A stretch of DNA of 37,680 bases, from the NCBI RefSeq assembly GCF_003428625.2, contig NZ_QVQT02000010.1, forward strand, positions 1-37,680. The letters run 5' to 3'. Positions 1 to 6,883 of this stretch are shown one piece after another. The position numbers and the translations under genes were made by a program. The notes under the pieces were generated by a model. The model saw only the letters and a list, made by a program, of their open reading frames with translations. It was not told the DNA's origin and searched no databases. Numbering within the stretch: position 1 is the stretch's first letter; every line of letters starts with the position of its first letter. The stretch comes from Paracidobacterium acidisoli. Its GTDB lineage: Bacteria; Acidobacteriota; Terriglobia; Terriglobales; Acidobacteriaceae.

Positions 1-42
1 GACTGGCCGACCTGGGGACGAATGATGAACGAATATCTGTAA
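1..42 (+). CDS. C-terminal end of an upstream gene (partial)
   Basis: Reading frame 1 from the left edge gives DWPTWGRMMNEYL and then TAA. Only thirteen residues are visible, so the family cannot be named. It is taken as a genuine gene end because the same thirteen codons followed by a stop occur again, in the same frame, at 136-177, with two base changes that alter no residue (CGA to CGG, TAA to TGA). The rest of the gene lies outside the window. Confidence 0.5.
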   Translation, partial: DWPTWGRMMNEYL

Positions 43-70
43 GTGAGCCAGGCGTGCGGGTGAGCACGAA

Positions 71-93
71 GCGAGCGCCGAATACGCGCTCGC
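71..93 (+). other. GC-rich hairpin after the partial gene
   Basis: GCGAGCGC (71-78) and GCGCTCGC (86-93) form a perfect 8-bp stem with a 7-nt loop, about 30 bp after the first stop codon. There is no U-tract, so an intrinsic terminator is unlikely; it may be a transcript 3'-end stabiliser or chance. Confidence 0.3.
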
Positions 94-271
94 GCGGTGC
101 GAGGGCGGCAGCGAAGCGGAAGCCCTCTGAAACAGACTGGCCGACCTGGGGACGGATGATGAACGAATATCTGTGAGATCAACGCTGCTGGTTACATGGT
201 GATGCCCGACATTTTCATCTGATCATCGGCCCCCAATTTGCTGTTTGCTATACGCAGGTTAAGCTGTCAGA

Positions 272-1219
272 ATGATGACGATGATACCCATTTTTAAAAC
301 CGCCCTAGGAGAGGTCTACGAAGCAGACTGTGTCAGCTTTCTCAAGACCGTCAGGGACGAGACCGTGGATCTGGCTTTTGCTGATCCACCGTTCAATCTG
401 GGTAAGGAATACACATCTGGTATCGACGACAATATTGCCGATCACGAATACCTGGCCTGGTGCAGGCGATGGCTCGACGAGATGTGTCGGACGCTTAAGC
501 CGGGCGGTTCGCTGTTTCTCTGGAACCTGCCCAGGTGGAATCTGCCCTTGGGCGCGTACCTGAACGAGCATCTGACTTTTCGCCACTGGATCGCGGTAGA
601 TATCAAATATTCTCTCCCCATCGGTCGACGCCTTTACCCGTCGCACTACGGCCTCCTGTATTTCGTGAAGGGCGACCGACCGGAGATTTTTCATCCCGAC
701 CGGCTTCCCGTTCCATGCTGCCGCCATTGTGGCGGCGAGCTGCGAGACTATGGCGGCTATAAAGACAAGATGAACCCGAAGGGCGTCAATCTGGCTGACG
801 TATGGACTGATATTCCACCGGTCAGACATGCGAAATATAAAAAGCGCGGCGCCAATGCGCTCGCACTGAAGCTCATGGATCGCATCGTTACGATGGCAAG
901 CGATCCCGGATCCCTTGTGTTGGATCCGTTTGGCGGTTCCGGTACGACCTTTGTCGCCGCCGAGCTCACCGGTCGCAGATGGATCGGGTCCGAGCTCCAC
1001 TGCGGCGCAATTATCGAGCGTTTCCATACGCTCGATGCCGATCGCGATCACCTCGTGCAAATTCACGAGAACAAAAATCTTCTTTTCACCAGGGCCGATT
1101 TGAAGAGGCGACGTACGAACGGCAAGCCCTTGCCGTCTGCTTATCAGATCCAGGATAACGAGCTTGCGACATCCTGTGTTTGTGGAGTTGAGAAAAAGCA
1201 GATTGAGCTTACTTTTTAG
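272..1219 (+). CDS. Type II DNA methyltransferase (BamHI-like system)
   Basis: SAM-dependent exocyclic-amino DNA methyltransferase of 315 aa. The catalytic motif DPPF is at residues 38-41 in LAFADPPFN, and the SAM-binding motif DPFGGSGTT is near residues 218-226. This order, catalytic motif first, is the beta class. Between them lies the presumed target-recognition region with a small CCRHCGG cysteine cluster near residue 149 that could bind zinc. It should protect the site cut by the adjacent nuclease. Because that nuclease resembles BamHI the site may be GGATCC, whose methylation in the BamHI system is N4-cytosine, but DPPF also occurs in N6-adenine enzymes, so the base is open. The gene converges on and overlaps the nuclease gene by 11 bp. 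Starts at 272, 275 and 281 are all in frame and no clear ribosome-binding site decides between them. The gene itself contains GGATCC at 908 and 922. Confidence 0.9.
   Translation: MMTMIPIFKTALGEVYEADCVSFLKTVRDETVDLAFADPPFNLGKEYTSGIDDNIADHEYLAWCRRWLDEMCRTLKPGGSLFLWNLPRWNLPLGAYLNEHLTFRHWIAVDIKYSLPIGRRLYPSHYGLLYFVKGDRPEIFHPDRLPVPCCRHCGGELRDYGGYKDKMNPKGVNLADVWTDIPPVRHAKYKKRGANALALKLMDRIVTMASDPGSLVLDPFGGSGTTFVAAELTGRRWIGSELHCGAIIERFHTLDADRDHLVQIHENKNLLFTRADLKRRRTNGKPLPSAYQIQDNELATSCVCGVEKKQIELTF
277..293 (+). promoter_or_regulatory. 17-bp repeat with controller half-site over the methyltransferase start
   Basis: GACGATGATACCCATTT occurs here and again at 2183-2199 with no mismatch. In the second place its first 11 bases are one half of the controller-protein operator. 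Here it covers the first codons of the methyltransferase, between start candidates 275 and 281. A controller dimer bound here could lower methyltransferase expression, as known for single-dimer sites in some controller-regulated systems. That role is inference; the identity of the two copies is directly visible. Confidence 0.5.
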
Positions 1220-1916
1220 TTTTGCCCTCGGCTGCGCGGCCATCGAATCCCACCTTAAGGAAATCGAAATCCTGGTCGTCAGTCAATTCGTCATGCTCGA
1301 CTACCGAGATTGCCAACAGACCGCGCGGCACGCTGGCCTTCAGGCTCTCCCACATCGACAGATAGCCTGACAATTCTCCGATGTTGCCGATGCGGTCCGT
1401 CAGATGCGTATAAAGACCGCGGCTGGGCACAATCAATACGCCTACCTGAATGATACCGGCACCGAGCGCGATGGCGAGCTTGTTCATACTCCGATGTGAC
1501 GAAGAGATGTTCCCGGTTTCCCATTCAATAGCGATCTGGGTTCCGTTGTCGCCCCTGGTCACGAGATCGAAGCCACCGAAATCCGATGTGATCGGCTCTC
1601 GATAGTTTTCGAGCGATGGATATAGCCGGATCGGTGGCTGCTCGCGATCACGCGCGAGATTTACTGCGCCTTCCGCCCTCCATCCTTCGATATTCTGGAT
1701 GTGATCCAAGAAGCGAGCGCGCAAATAGCCAACGCCGTTGCGCAGCCACTGATTATTCGGAAGCCTGATTTTTCCCCGAAGACAAAGCCTGCCTGACCCG
1801 CGTGGATTATCGATGCTCTGAATCGAGCGCACATAACTTTCATGCAGGCTTTTCCAGTCGTCAGAACGGATGACATCGCCTTGATCGAAAAGAACCAACG
1901 TGCGCAGCCACTTCAT
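1209..1916 (-). CDS. BamHI-like type II restriction endonuclease
   Basis: A 235-aa protein recognised as a BamHI relative. Residues 131-147 begin EWETGNISSSHRSMNKL, matching the remembered BamHI stretch EFETGNISSAHRSMNKL, and the following LTDRIGNIGEL matches BamHI LTDRVTNFEEL. The PD-(D/E)XK active site would be D117 with E131 and E133, corresponding to D94, E111 and E113 of BamHI. BamHI itself is 213 aa. The expected activity is Mg-dependent double-strand cleavage, perhaps at GGATCC, though specificity cannot be read from sequence. It starts within the last codons of the controller gene (ATGA overlap at 1913-1916), so translation is probably coupled and expression waits for the controller. 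It converges on the methyltransferase and overlaps its end by 11 bp. Confidence 0.92.
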   Translation of the reverse strand: MKWLRTLVLFDQGDVIRSDDWKSLHESYVRSIQSIDNPRGSGRLCLRGKIRLPNNQWLRNGVGYLRARFLDHIQNIEGWRAEGAVNLARDREQPPIRLYPSLENYREPITSDFGGFDLVTRGDNGTQIAIEWETGNISSSHRSMNKLAIALGAGIIQVGVLIVPSRGLYTHLTDRIGNIGELSGYLSMWESLKASVPRGLLAISVVEHDELTDDQDFDFLKVGFDGRAAEGKTKK

Positions 1917-2143
1917 GAGCGCACTTTCGGTATGCCATGTGTAAGCTCCGCGACATCACAGCCAAGAGCATCGCAGAGCTGGCACAAAACAGTGAAGGTT
2001 AGATTGCGAATTCCTCGCTCGACGCCGCCGACATAAGAGCGGTCAATTTCGGCGCGGTCGGCAAGCTCCTCCTGGGTCCAGCCCAGGGAAGCGCGCCGCT
2101 CTCTCAGGCGCTGGCCCAGTGATTTCAGAACAGAGTGATTCAC
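1913..2143 (-). CDS. Restriction-modification controller (C) protein, XRE family
   Basis: A 76-aa XRE/Cro-type helix-turn-helix protein with the HTH core at about residues 8-62 (RLRERRASLGWTQEELADRA followed by SYVGGVERGIRNLT). The size, the position directly before the restriction gene and the 4-bp overlap with it are those of a C protein. These dimeric autoregulators first activate and then repress their own promoter, so that nuclease appears after methyltransferase in a new host. The start is GTG at 2143, with no good ribosome-binding site; C genes are often translated from leaderless messages. A C-box lies 25-50 bp upstream. Confidence 0.9.
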   Translation of the reverse strand: MNHSVLKSLGQRLRERRASLGWTQEELADRAEIDRSYVGGVERGIRNLTFTVLCQLCDALGCDVAELTHGIPKVRS

Positions 2144-2167
2144 CTATGCCAGGGTCGCTCAAATGGT

Positions 2168-2193
2168 GACTATGAGTCCACGGACGATGATAC
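2168..2193 (-). promoter_or_regulatory. C-box operator of the controller-nuclease operon
   Basis: On the plus strand GACTATGAGTC (2168-2178) is a perfect match to GACTnnnAGTC. After CACG (2179-2182) comes GACGATGATAC (2183-2193), a degenerate second copy. Read in gene direction the order is GTATCATCGTC, CGTG, GACTCATAGTC: two 11-bp half-operators 15 bp centre to centre, joined by CGTG. This is the arrangement I recall for the Esp1396I operator. The near-consensus site is proximal to the gene start at 2143. Confidence 0.8.
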
Positions 2194-2199
2194 CCATTT

Positions 2200-2709
2200 A
2201 AGGTGAAGGGTAATGATTTGGATGCCGACGTCAGAAGGTCTGGTTCTTTCCTGCCCTGCCTCTCAATGACACACTGCAGGATGAACCGGGGCTGAGATCA
2301 GGCGTTCATTTACAACGGCCATCACCCGAGTGCCAATTCGAAGATATTCTGACCCCGCGCAAGACGCACCGTCGTAATGATAACGGCTGCAATGACATGG
2401 GTTGAGGCGAAGCCATCCTGCAAGTACAGTGCTCTGCCGGCTTTCTGCGGTCGCCCTTTTCATCTCATCCATGCCATGGAACAGCTCACGCTTCCATACC
2501 CTGGACGAGCAGGGCATGCTTAAAATCTTCGAGGAACGCATCCTGCAATACTGTCCGTATAAATAAATTTTGCTCCGAGGTGCCTCACCCCACCTTTTGC
2601 GGTGCGAAGAGCGGGAACCACTCTTCCCGCATTGCACCACACACCGATGTGAGCTAACGTGACCGGAGAAGGTTGCGAAAATCTGGTTTTCCCCCGAGGA
2701 GAGGCAGCG
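2200..2709. other. 510-bp intergenic stretch, mostly unassigned
   Basis: No convincing gene was found. A short frame at 2471-2566 (plus strand, 31 aa, ending in LQYCPYK) has no good ribosome-binding site or recognisable family and may be a relic. The right end supplies the leader of the ATP-grasp gene, with GAGGAG at 2698-2703. Base composition changes across this stretch from the moderate GC of the restriction cassette to the very GC-rich genes that follow, so a boundary of transferred DNA may lie here. Confidence 0.4.
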
Positions 2710-3786
2710 ATGAAAAAGATCGGCATCCTGTTCGGCATGGAGAATACCTTCCCCGGCGCGCTCGTCGAGCGCATCAACTCCATGGGCGCGGAGACGAAGG
2801 AAGGCTCGCCCATCACCGCCGAGTTCGTACAGATCGGAGCCATCCGCCTCGACCGCCCTCCCGCCTACTCCGTCATCATCGACCGCATCTCGCACGACAT
2901 CCCCTTCTACCGCGCCTTCCTCAAGCACGCCGTGCTGCATGGAACCGCCGTCATCAACAATCCCTTCTGGTGGTCCGCCGACGACAAGTTCTTCAACTAC
3001 TCACTCGCCGCAAAGCTCGGCGTCGCCGTCCCGCCGACCGTCATTCTGCCGCACAAGCACTATCCCGAAGGCACCACCGAGCGCTCCATGCGCAACCTCG
3101 AATACCCGCTCGACTGGGACGGCGTCTTCGAGTACATCGGCTTCCCCTCGTTCCTCAAGCCCGTCGACGGAGGCGGCTGGCGCGACGTGCACCACGTCCA
3201 CAACGCCGAGGAGTTCTTCCGCGCCTACGACCAGAGCCGCGACCTCTGCATGACCCTCCAGCGCGCCGTCCAGTTCGACGAGTACTTCCGCTGCTACGTC
3301 GTCGGCCAGGAGAAGGTCCGCATCATGTCCTACGACCCGCGCCGTCCGCACGCCCAGCGCTATGTTCTCGATCCGCCTGCGTACGAGAAAAAGCTCCTCA
3401 AACGCGTCGAGCAGGACGCGCTCAAGCTCTGCCGCGCCCTCGGCTACGACCTCAACACCGTCGAGTTCGCCGTCGAGGACGGCATCCCCTACGCCATCGA
3501 CTTCATGAACCCCGCGCCCGACGCCGACCTCCACTCCGTCGGCCCCGACAACTTCCGCTGGATCGTCGACGCCGTCGCCACCCTTGCCATCCAGAAAGCG
3601 AAGACCGCCAAAGATGTTCCCGGCGCATTCCACTGGGGCAATTTCCTCAGCGCGGGAGCAAAAAGCACCGGCAAACCCGCGGCTAAAAAAGCTCCGGCAA
3701 AAAAACCGGCAGCAAAAAAATCCGTGCCGAAAAAGCCCGCGGCAAAGAAAACCCCCGCCGAGCCGCCTGCTGCGTCCGCTGAATAA
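2710..3786 (+). CDS. ATP-grasp (RimK-like) ligase with Lys/Ala/Pro-rich tail
   Basis: A 358-aa protein with the layout of an ATP-grasp carboxylate-amine ligase: an N-terminal MKKIGILFGMENTFP pre-ATP-grasp segment, then a central grasp region (FPSFLKPVDGGGWRDVHHV) with the ATP-binding Lys and glycine-rich loop near residues 151-160, and a C-terminal catalytic part (LNTVEFAVEDGIPYAIDFMNPAP) with the acidic metal ligands and Asn. Such enzymes join a carboxylate to an amine through an acyl phosphate. The substrate is unknown. From about residue 317 the protein changes to a basic repeat of AKKxPAKKP type, like histone H1 tails, which may bind nucleic acid or polyanions. The tail is coded with runs of 6, 7 and 7 adenines. 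ATG at 2710 is chosen because GAGGAG precedes it by 6 nt. A GCS2-type ligase follows 1 kb downstream on the same strand, and ATP-grasp and GCS2 genes are often neighbours in bacteria, suggesting a two-step amide synthesis. Confidence 0.85.
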   Translation: MKKIGILFGMENTFPGALVERINSMGAETKEGSPITAEFVQIGAIRLDRPPAYSVIIDRISHDIPFYRAFLKHAVLHGTAVINNPFWWSADDKFFNYSLAAKLGVAVPPTVILPHKHYPEGTTERSMRNLEYPLDWDGVFEYIGFPSFLKPVDGGGWRDVHHVHNAEEFFRAYDQSRDLCMTLQRAVQFDEYFRCYVVGQEKVRIMSYDPRRPHAQRYVLDPPAYEKKLLKRVEQDALKLCRALGYDLNTVEFAVEDGIPYAIDFMNPAPDADLHSVGPDNFRWIVDAVATLAIQKAKTAKDVPGAFHWGNFLSAGAKSTGKPAAKKAPAKKPAAKKSVPKKPAAKKTPAEPPAASAE

Positions 3787-3812
3787 CCGGCCTGTTTGAT
3801 TTCGATTGCGAA

Positions 3813-4130
3813 TCAGACGGCGAAGCCGCCCTGATCGGCGATCGCTTCGATGTCCCGCGCTCCATGCAGAACGCGAATCAGAAGAATCCCCTTATCCCGT
3901 GACAGGTAATACACGGCATACATACCGTAAATCATGACGCGCAGCCCCTCGGCCAGCTGAAACCGCGCGCTTCCGGACAGTGGAAACGCGGCGAGCAGCT
4001 CCAGGCGCGCTTCAAGTCCTGAAATAAATTCATCGGCTGCAGATTCTGTGGCCTCCGTGGCCAGATAGCTCCAGATCTCAGCCAGATCGGCTTCTGCCGT
4101 TTCTGTTAAACGGACGAACGATGCGCCGAT
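3813..4130 (-). CDS. ParE/RelE-type toxin with apparent ATC start
   Basis: A 105-codon frame on the minus strand with no ATG, GTG or TTG upstream of the conserved region; an in-frame TGA lies just six codons before the ATC. The protein reads xGASFVRLTETAEADLAEIW at the N-terminus and ends with IRVLHGARDIEAI, the classic ParE C-terminal motif. A GGAGG stands 5 nt before the ATC at 4130, and this ATC is where homologues begin. Either initiation uses the rare ATC codon, limiting toxin yield, or an ATG has mutated and the toxin is dead. The next in-frame ATG is far inside, beyond the first helices. The gene overlaps the end of the antitoxin gene by 25 bp and follows it in one operon. ParE toxins act on DNA gyrase, RelE toxins on ribosomal mRNA; the motif favours ParE. 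It converges on the ATP-grasp gene. Confidence 0.8.
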   Translation of the reverse strand: MGASFVRLTETAEADLAEIWSYLATEATESAADEFISGLEARLELLAAFPLSGSARFQLAEGLRVMIYGMYAVYYLSRDKGILLIRVLHGARDIEAIADQGGFAV

Positions 4131-4390
4131 AGATTCCTCCCGCGTTCAGCGATCCGTTTTTTGCTGAACGCCGCCGTTCTGCCTTTGGCTGCATCTGCCA
4201 TGCCCTGCGCAATCTCCGCCTTCAGTGCCGAGAATTTCTGCTGCTGCAGCTCGCGCTTCATCTTCCAGTCACGCAGAGCCTCGCGAATCACCTCGCTCGA
4301 TGAAACGTATCCGCCCTCTTCCACCGCGTCCTTTATCAGAACCGCCATGTCTGCGGACAGCGTGATCGTCAGACGCTCGATATCAGCCAT
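4106..4390 (-). CDS. ParD-like ribbon-helix-helix antitoxin
   Basis: A 94-aa protein. RLTITLSADMAVLIKDAVEEG followed by GYVSSSEVIREALRDWK (residues about 5-44) is the CopG/ParD ribbon-helix-helix DNA-binding domain, and the charged C-terminal half would wrap the toxin. ATG at 4390 is preferred over an upstream in-frame ATG at 4516 because the product then begins at the family's usual place and has GGAGAGGG just upstream. It precedes and overlaps the toxin frame, the normal antitoxin-first order. It should neutralise the toxin by direct binding and repress the operon, helped by the tandem repeat just upstream. Confidence 0.88.
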   Translation of the reverse strand: MADIERLTITLSADMAVLIKDAVEEGGYVSSSEVIREALRDWKMKRELQQQKFSALKAEIAQGMADAAKGRTAAFSKKRIAERGRNLSAHRSSV

Positions 4391-4406
4391 AAAGCCCTCT
4401 CCACTT

Positions 4407-4426
4407 TCATCATACTTCATCATACT
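4407..4426 (-). promoter_or_regulatory. Tandem 10-bp operator of the toxin-antitoxin operon
   Basis: TCATCATACT occurs twice head to tail (4407-4416, 4417-4426), ending 16 bp before the antitoxin ATG. Short tandem repeats one helical turn apart are what arrayed ribbon-helix-helix dimers bind, so this is the likely autoregulatory operator. Confidence 0.55.
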
Positions 4427-4771
4427 TTTGATGCAGACAGCCGGACTCATCCGCAGCTTCCGCAGAATAGTGGCTGTTGCAGCTCGCCGTGACGGCGAAG
4501 CCATCGGGGGCTCCATTCATTGCGTCTGTTTTGCGCTGCGAGCAGGAAGCCACAAACCTTAACCTGTTTTGCGCCGCAGGCGCTCCCGCCTGGACGGCCA
4601 GTCCCCGCAGGCGCTTCTGCCAGGGCGGCCAGTCCTCCGAAGGCGCGGCCGCCCGTGCGGCCGGCACACTGGACAGCCAGTTCCTTCACTTGCGCTGCAG
4701 CCCGGCTCAGCTTACAACCATAAGCATCCGGAGCATCGGGAGAGCACCCCAGGCGACACGAGGCGCCACGC
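4427..4771. other. 345-bp GC-rich gap, no gene recognised
   Basis: The stretch between the antitoxin and the GCS2 gene contains imperfect short repeats (CCGCAGGCGCT near 4575 and again near 4606, and GGCCAGTCC nearby on both sides). Open frames cross it on both strands but have no family resemblance and run into the antisense of real genes. Promoters for the antitoxin (left) and perhaps for the GCS2 gene (right) should lie here, but no strong sigma-70 boxes were seen. Confidence 0.4.
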
Positions 4772-5893
4772 ATGCGGCCATCCTTCACCATCGGCATCGA
4801 AGAGGAATACCAGACCGTCGACCCCGTCACCCGCGACCTGCGCTCCCACATCGCCACCGAGATGCTCGCCCAGGGCAAGCGCCGCCTCGAAGAGCGCGTC
4901 AAGGCCGAGATGCACACCTCCGTCGTCGAGGTCGGCACCCGCATCTGCCGCAACATCGACGAGGCCCGCAAAGATATCTGCGAGCTGCGCCGTGAGATGA
5001 TCCGCCTCGCCGCCGAGCACAACCTCGTCCTCGTCGCCGGAGCCACCCATCCCTTCGCCGACTGGCGCACGCAGGAGATCTACCCCGACCCGCGCTACCA
5101 CCAGGTCGTCAAGGATCTCCAGCTCGTCGCCCGCGCCAACCTCATCTTCGGTCTGCATGTCCACGTCGGCATCGAAGACCGCGAAGCCGCCATCCGCATC
5201 ATGAACTCGATGCGCTACTTCCTGCCCCACATCATGGCGCTCGCCACCAACTCGCCCTTCTGGCTCGGCCTCAACACCGGCTACAAAGGCTACCGCGCCA
5301 AGGTCTTTGAAAACTTCCCCCGCACCGGCATCCCCGACGCCTTCGCCAGCTACTCCGACTTCGAAAACTACGTCAACCTGCTCATCAAAACCAACTGCAT
5401 CGACAACGCCAAAAAAATCTGGTGGGACATCCGCCCCCATCCCTTCTTCAACACCGTCGAGGTCCGCGCCTGCGACATTCCGCTCCGCGCCGAAGAGACC
5501 GTCGCCATCGCCGCGCTCATCCAGGCCACCGCCGCGTACCTCTACCGCCTGCACGCCTCCAATCAGGACTTCCGCCAGTACGCGCGCCCGCTGCTGATGG
5601 AAAACAAATTCCGCGCCGTCCGCTACGGCCTCGACGGCAAGCTCATCGACTTCGGCCGCCAGGAAGAGATCGACGAGCGCGACCTCATCCGCGAATACAT
5701 CGCGCTCATTGATCCGGTCGTCGACGAGCTCGGCAGCCGCGACGCGATCAACTCCATCCACACCATTCTGGAGACGGGCACCGGCGCCGACCGCCAGCTA
5801 AAGAAATTCGAGGAGACGAACGATCTCAAAGCCGTCGTCGACTACATGGCCGAGGAGACCAAAGCCGGCCTCTTCGAGGACTGCCCCGCCTGA
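4772..5893 (+). CDS. ybdK: Carboxylate-amine ligase, GCS2/YbdK family
   Basis: A 373-aa protein, the normal length for YbdK-type glutamate-cysteine ligase 2 proteins (E. coli YbdK is 372 aa). Family signatures are GIEEEYQTVDP near residues 8-18 (metal-binding glutamates), AGATHPFADW near 89-98, GLHVHVGIED near 127-136, and RPHPFFNTVEVRACD in the C-terminal part. Members condense a carboxylate with an amine using ATP; YbdK has weak gamma-glutamylcysteine synthetase activity, but the natural substrate is mostly unknown. It lies downstream of an ATP-grasp ligase on the same strand, separated by a toxin-antitoxin operon on the other strand. The pair could build a dipeptide or modify a small metabolite. 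The symbol is by family; orthology was not tested. Confidence 0.9.
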   Translation: MRPSFTIGIEEEYQTVDPVTRDLRSHIATEMLAQGKRRLEERVKAEMHTSVVEVGTRICRNIDEARKDICELRREMIRLAAEHNLVLVAGATHPFADWRTQEIYPDPRYHQVVKDLQLVARANLIFGLHVHVGIEDREAAIRIMNSMRYFLPHIMALATNSPFWLGLNTGYKGYRAKVFENFPRTGIPDAFASYSDFENYVNLLIKTNCIDNAKKIWWDIRPHPFFNTVEVRACDIPLRAEETVAIAALIQATAAYLYRLHASNQDFRQYARPLLMENKFRAVRYGLDGKLIDFGRQEEIDERDLIREYIALIDPVVDELGSRDAINSIHTILETGTGADRQLKKFEETNDLKAVVDYMAEETKAGLFEDCPA

Positions 5894-5930
5894 TCCTGAG
5901 CCTGAGCCGCCGTCCGCTTCGGCAGCGCGG

Positions 5931-6329
<399 letters not shown>

Positions 6330-6484
6330 CGTCTCTCTTCCTTTTTCTCTCTCGTTGTTTCCCGTGCTTCGAAACCCCGCAGATACGGCGCGATGGCCAT
6401 CTCCGCCTTCGAGCACGATCATATCTTCCCCGCGGTCCCCGGATCGGCAGCCGCCCGGGAAAGCCATAGCCTCGCAAAATAATA

Positions 6485-6499
6485 CTATTTACAAAATAG
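6485..6499 (+). promoter_or_regulatory. Palindrome upstream of padR-like gene
   Basis: CTATTT-ACA-AAATAG is a perfect 6-bp inverted repeat in an AT-rich island, 24 bp before the chosen PadR start. PadR proteins usually repress their own promoter, so this is the best candidate operator. The AT-rich block also fits a -10 region. Confidence 0.5.
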
Positions 6500-6523
6500 C
6501 TATCCATGCTAGACTCCCCAACT

Positions 6524-6868
6524 ATGGACAGAAAACCGGAACGCCGCGACCTCTTCGCGGGAGCGCTCGAGATCATGATCCTTCAGTCGCTCCGGCTGAA
6601 GCCGATGCACGGCTATGCTCTCGTGAAGCACATCCGGCAGGCCTCCGACGATCTGCTGCAGATCGAGGAGGGCTCGCTCTATCCGGCCCTGCAGCGCATG
6701 CTCAAAGAGGGCTGGCTCGACTCCGAAGCGGGCATCTCCGCCAAGGGACGCCCCACCCGCATCTACCGTCTCACCAAAGCCGGTCTCCGCCATCTCGAGC
6801 ACGAGCGCTCCAGCTTCGAGCAGATGAGCACCGGCATCAGCCGTGTTCTGGCGGCTGCCAAAGCGTAG
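6524..6868 (+). CDS. PadR family transcriptional regulator
   Basis: A 114-aa winged-helix regulator. The PadR core is clear: ALEIMILQSLRLKPMHGYAL, then IEEGSLYPALQRMLKEGWLD and the wing KGRPTRIYRLTKAG. A dimerisation helix follows. The start at 6524 (MDRKPERRD) is preferred because the family begins there; an in-frame ATG at 6506 would add six residues, and neither has a good ribosome-binding site. It sits 15 bp before an ADOP permease gene, a pairing repeatedly seen in acidobacterial genomes, so it probably controls that permease in one operon. Confidence 0.9.
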   Translation: MDRKPERRDLFAGALEIMILQSLRLKPMHGYALVKHIRQASDDLLQIEEGSLYPALQRMLKEGWLDSEAGISAKGRPTRIYRLTKAGLRHLEHERSSFEQMSTGISRVLAAAKA

Positions 6869-6883
6869 GAGGCGCGATCCACC

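Larger units (their letters stand above)
1..178 (+). repeat. 43-bp direct repeat duplicating a gene 3' end
   Basis: Bases 1-43 and 136-178 match at 41 of 43 positions (differences at 21/156 and 41/176). The offset is 135 bp, exactly 45 codons, so both copies encode the same C-terminal peptide plus stop in one frame. The sequence after the two copies differs, so the right boundary is near base 43. The left boundary of the first copy is outside the window, so the unit could be longer. Duplication of a gene 3' end beside a restriction-modification cassette is what an integration event can leave, but unequal recombination would look the same. Confidence 0.8.

Noticed and set aside
305-1243. A 312-codon minus-strand frame opposite the methyltransferase
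   Set aside because: The plus-strand frame carries DPPF and FGGSGTT. The minus frame has no known family and would overlap the nuclease start of its own strand.
4447-5070. Frames on both strands in the gap before the GCS2 gene
   Set aside because: They have no good start or family, and run into the antisense or alternative frame of the GCS2 gene.
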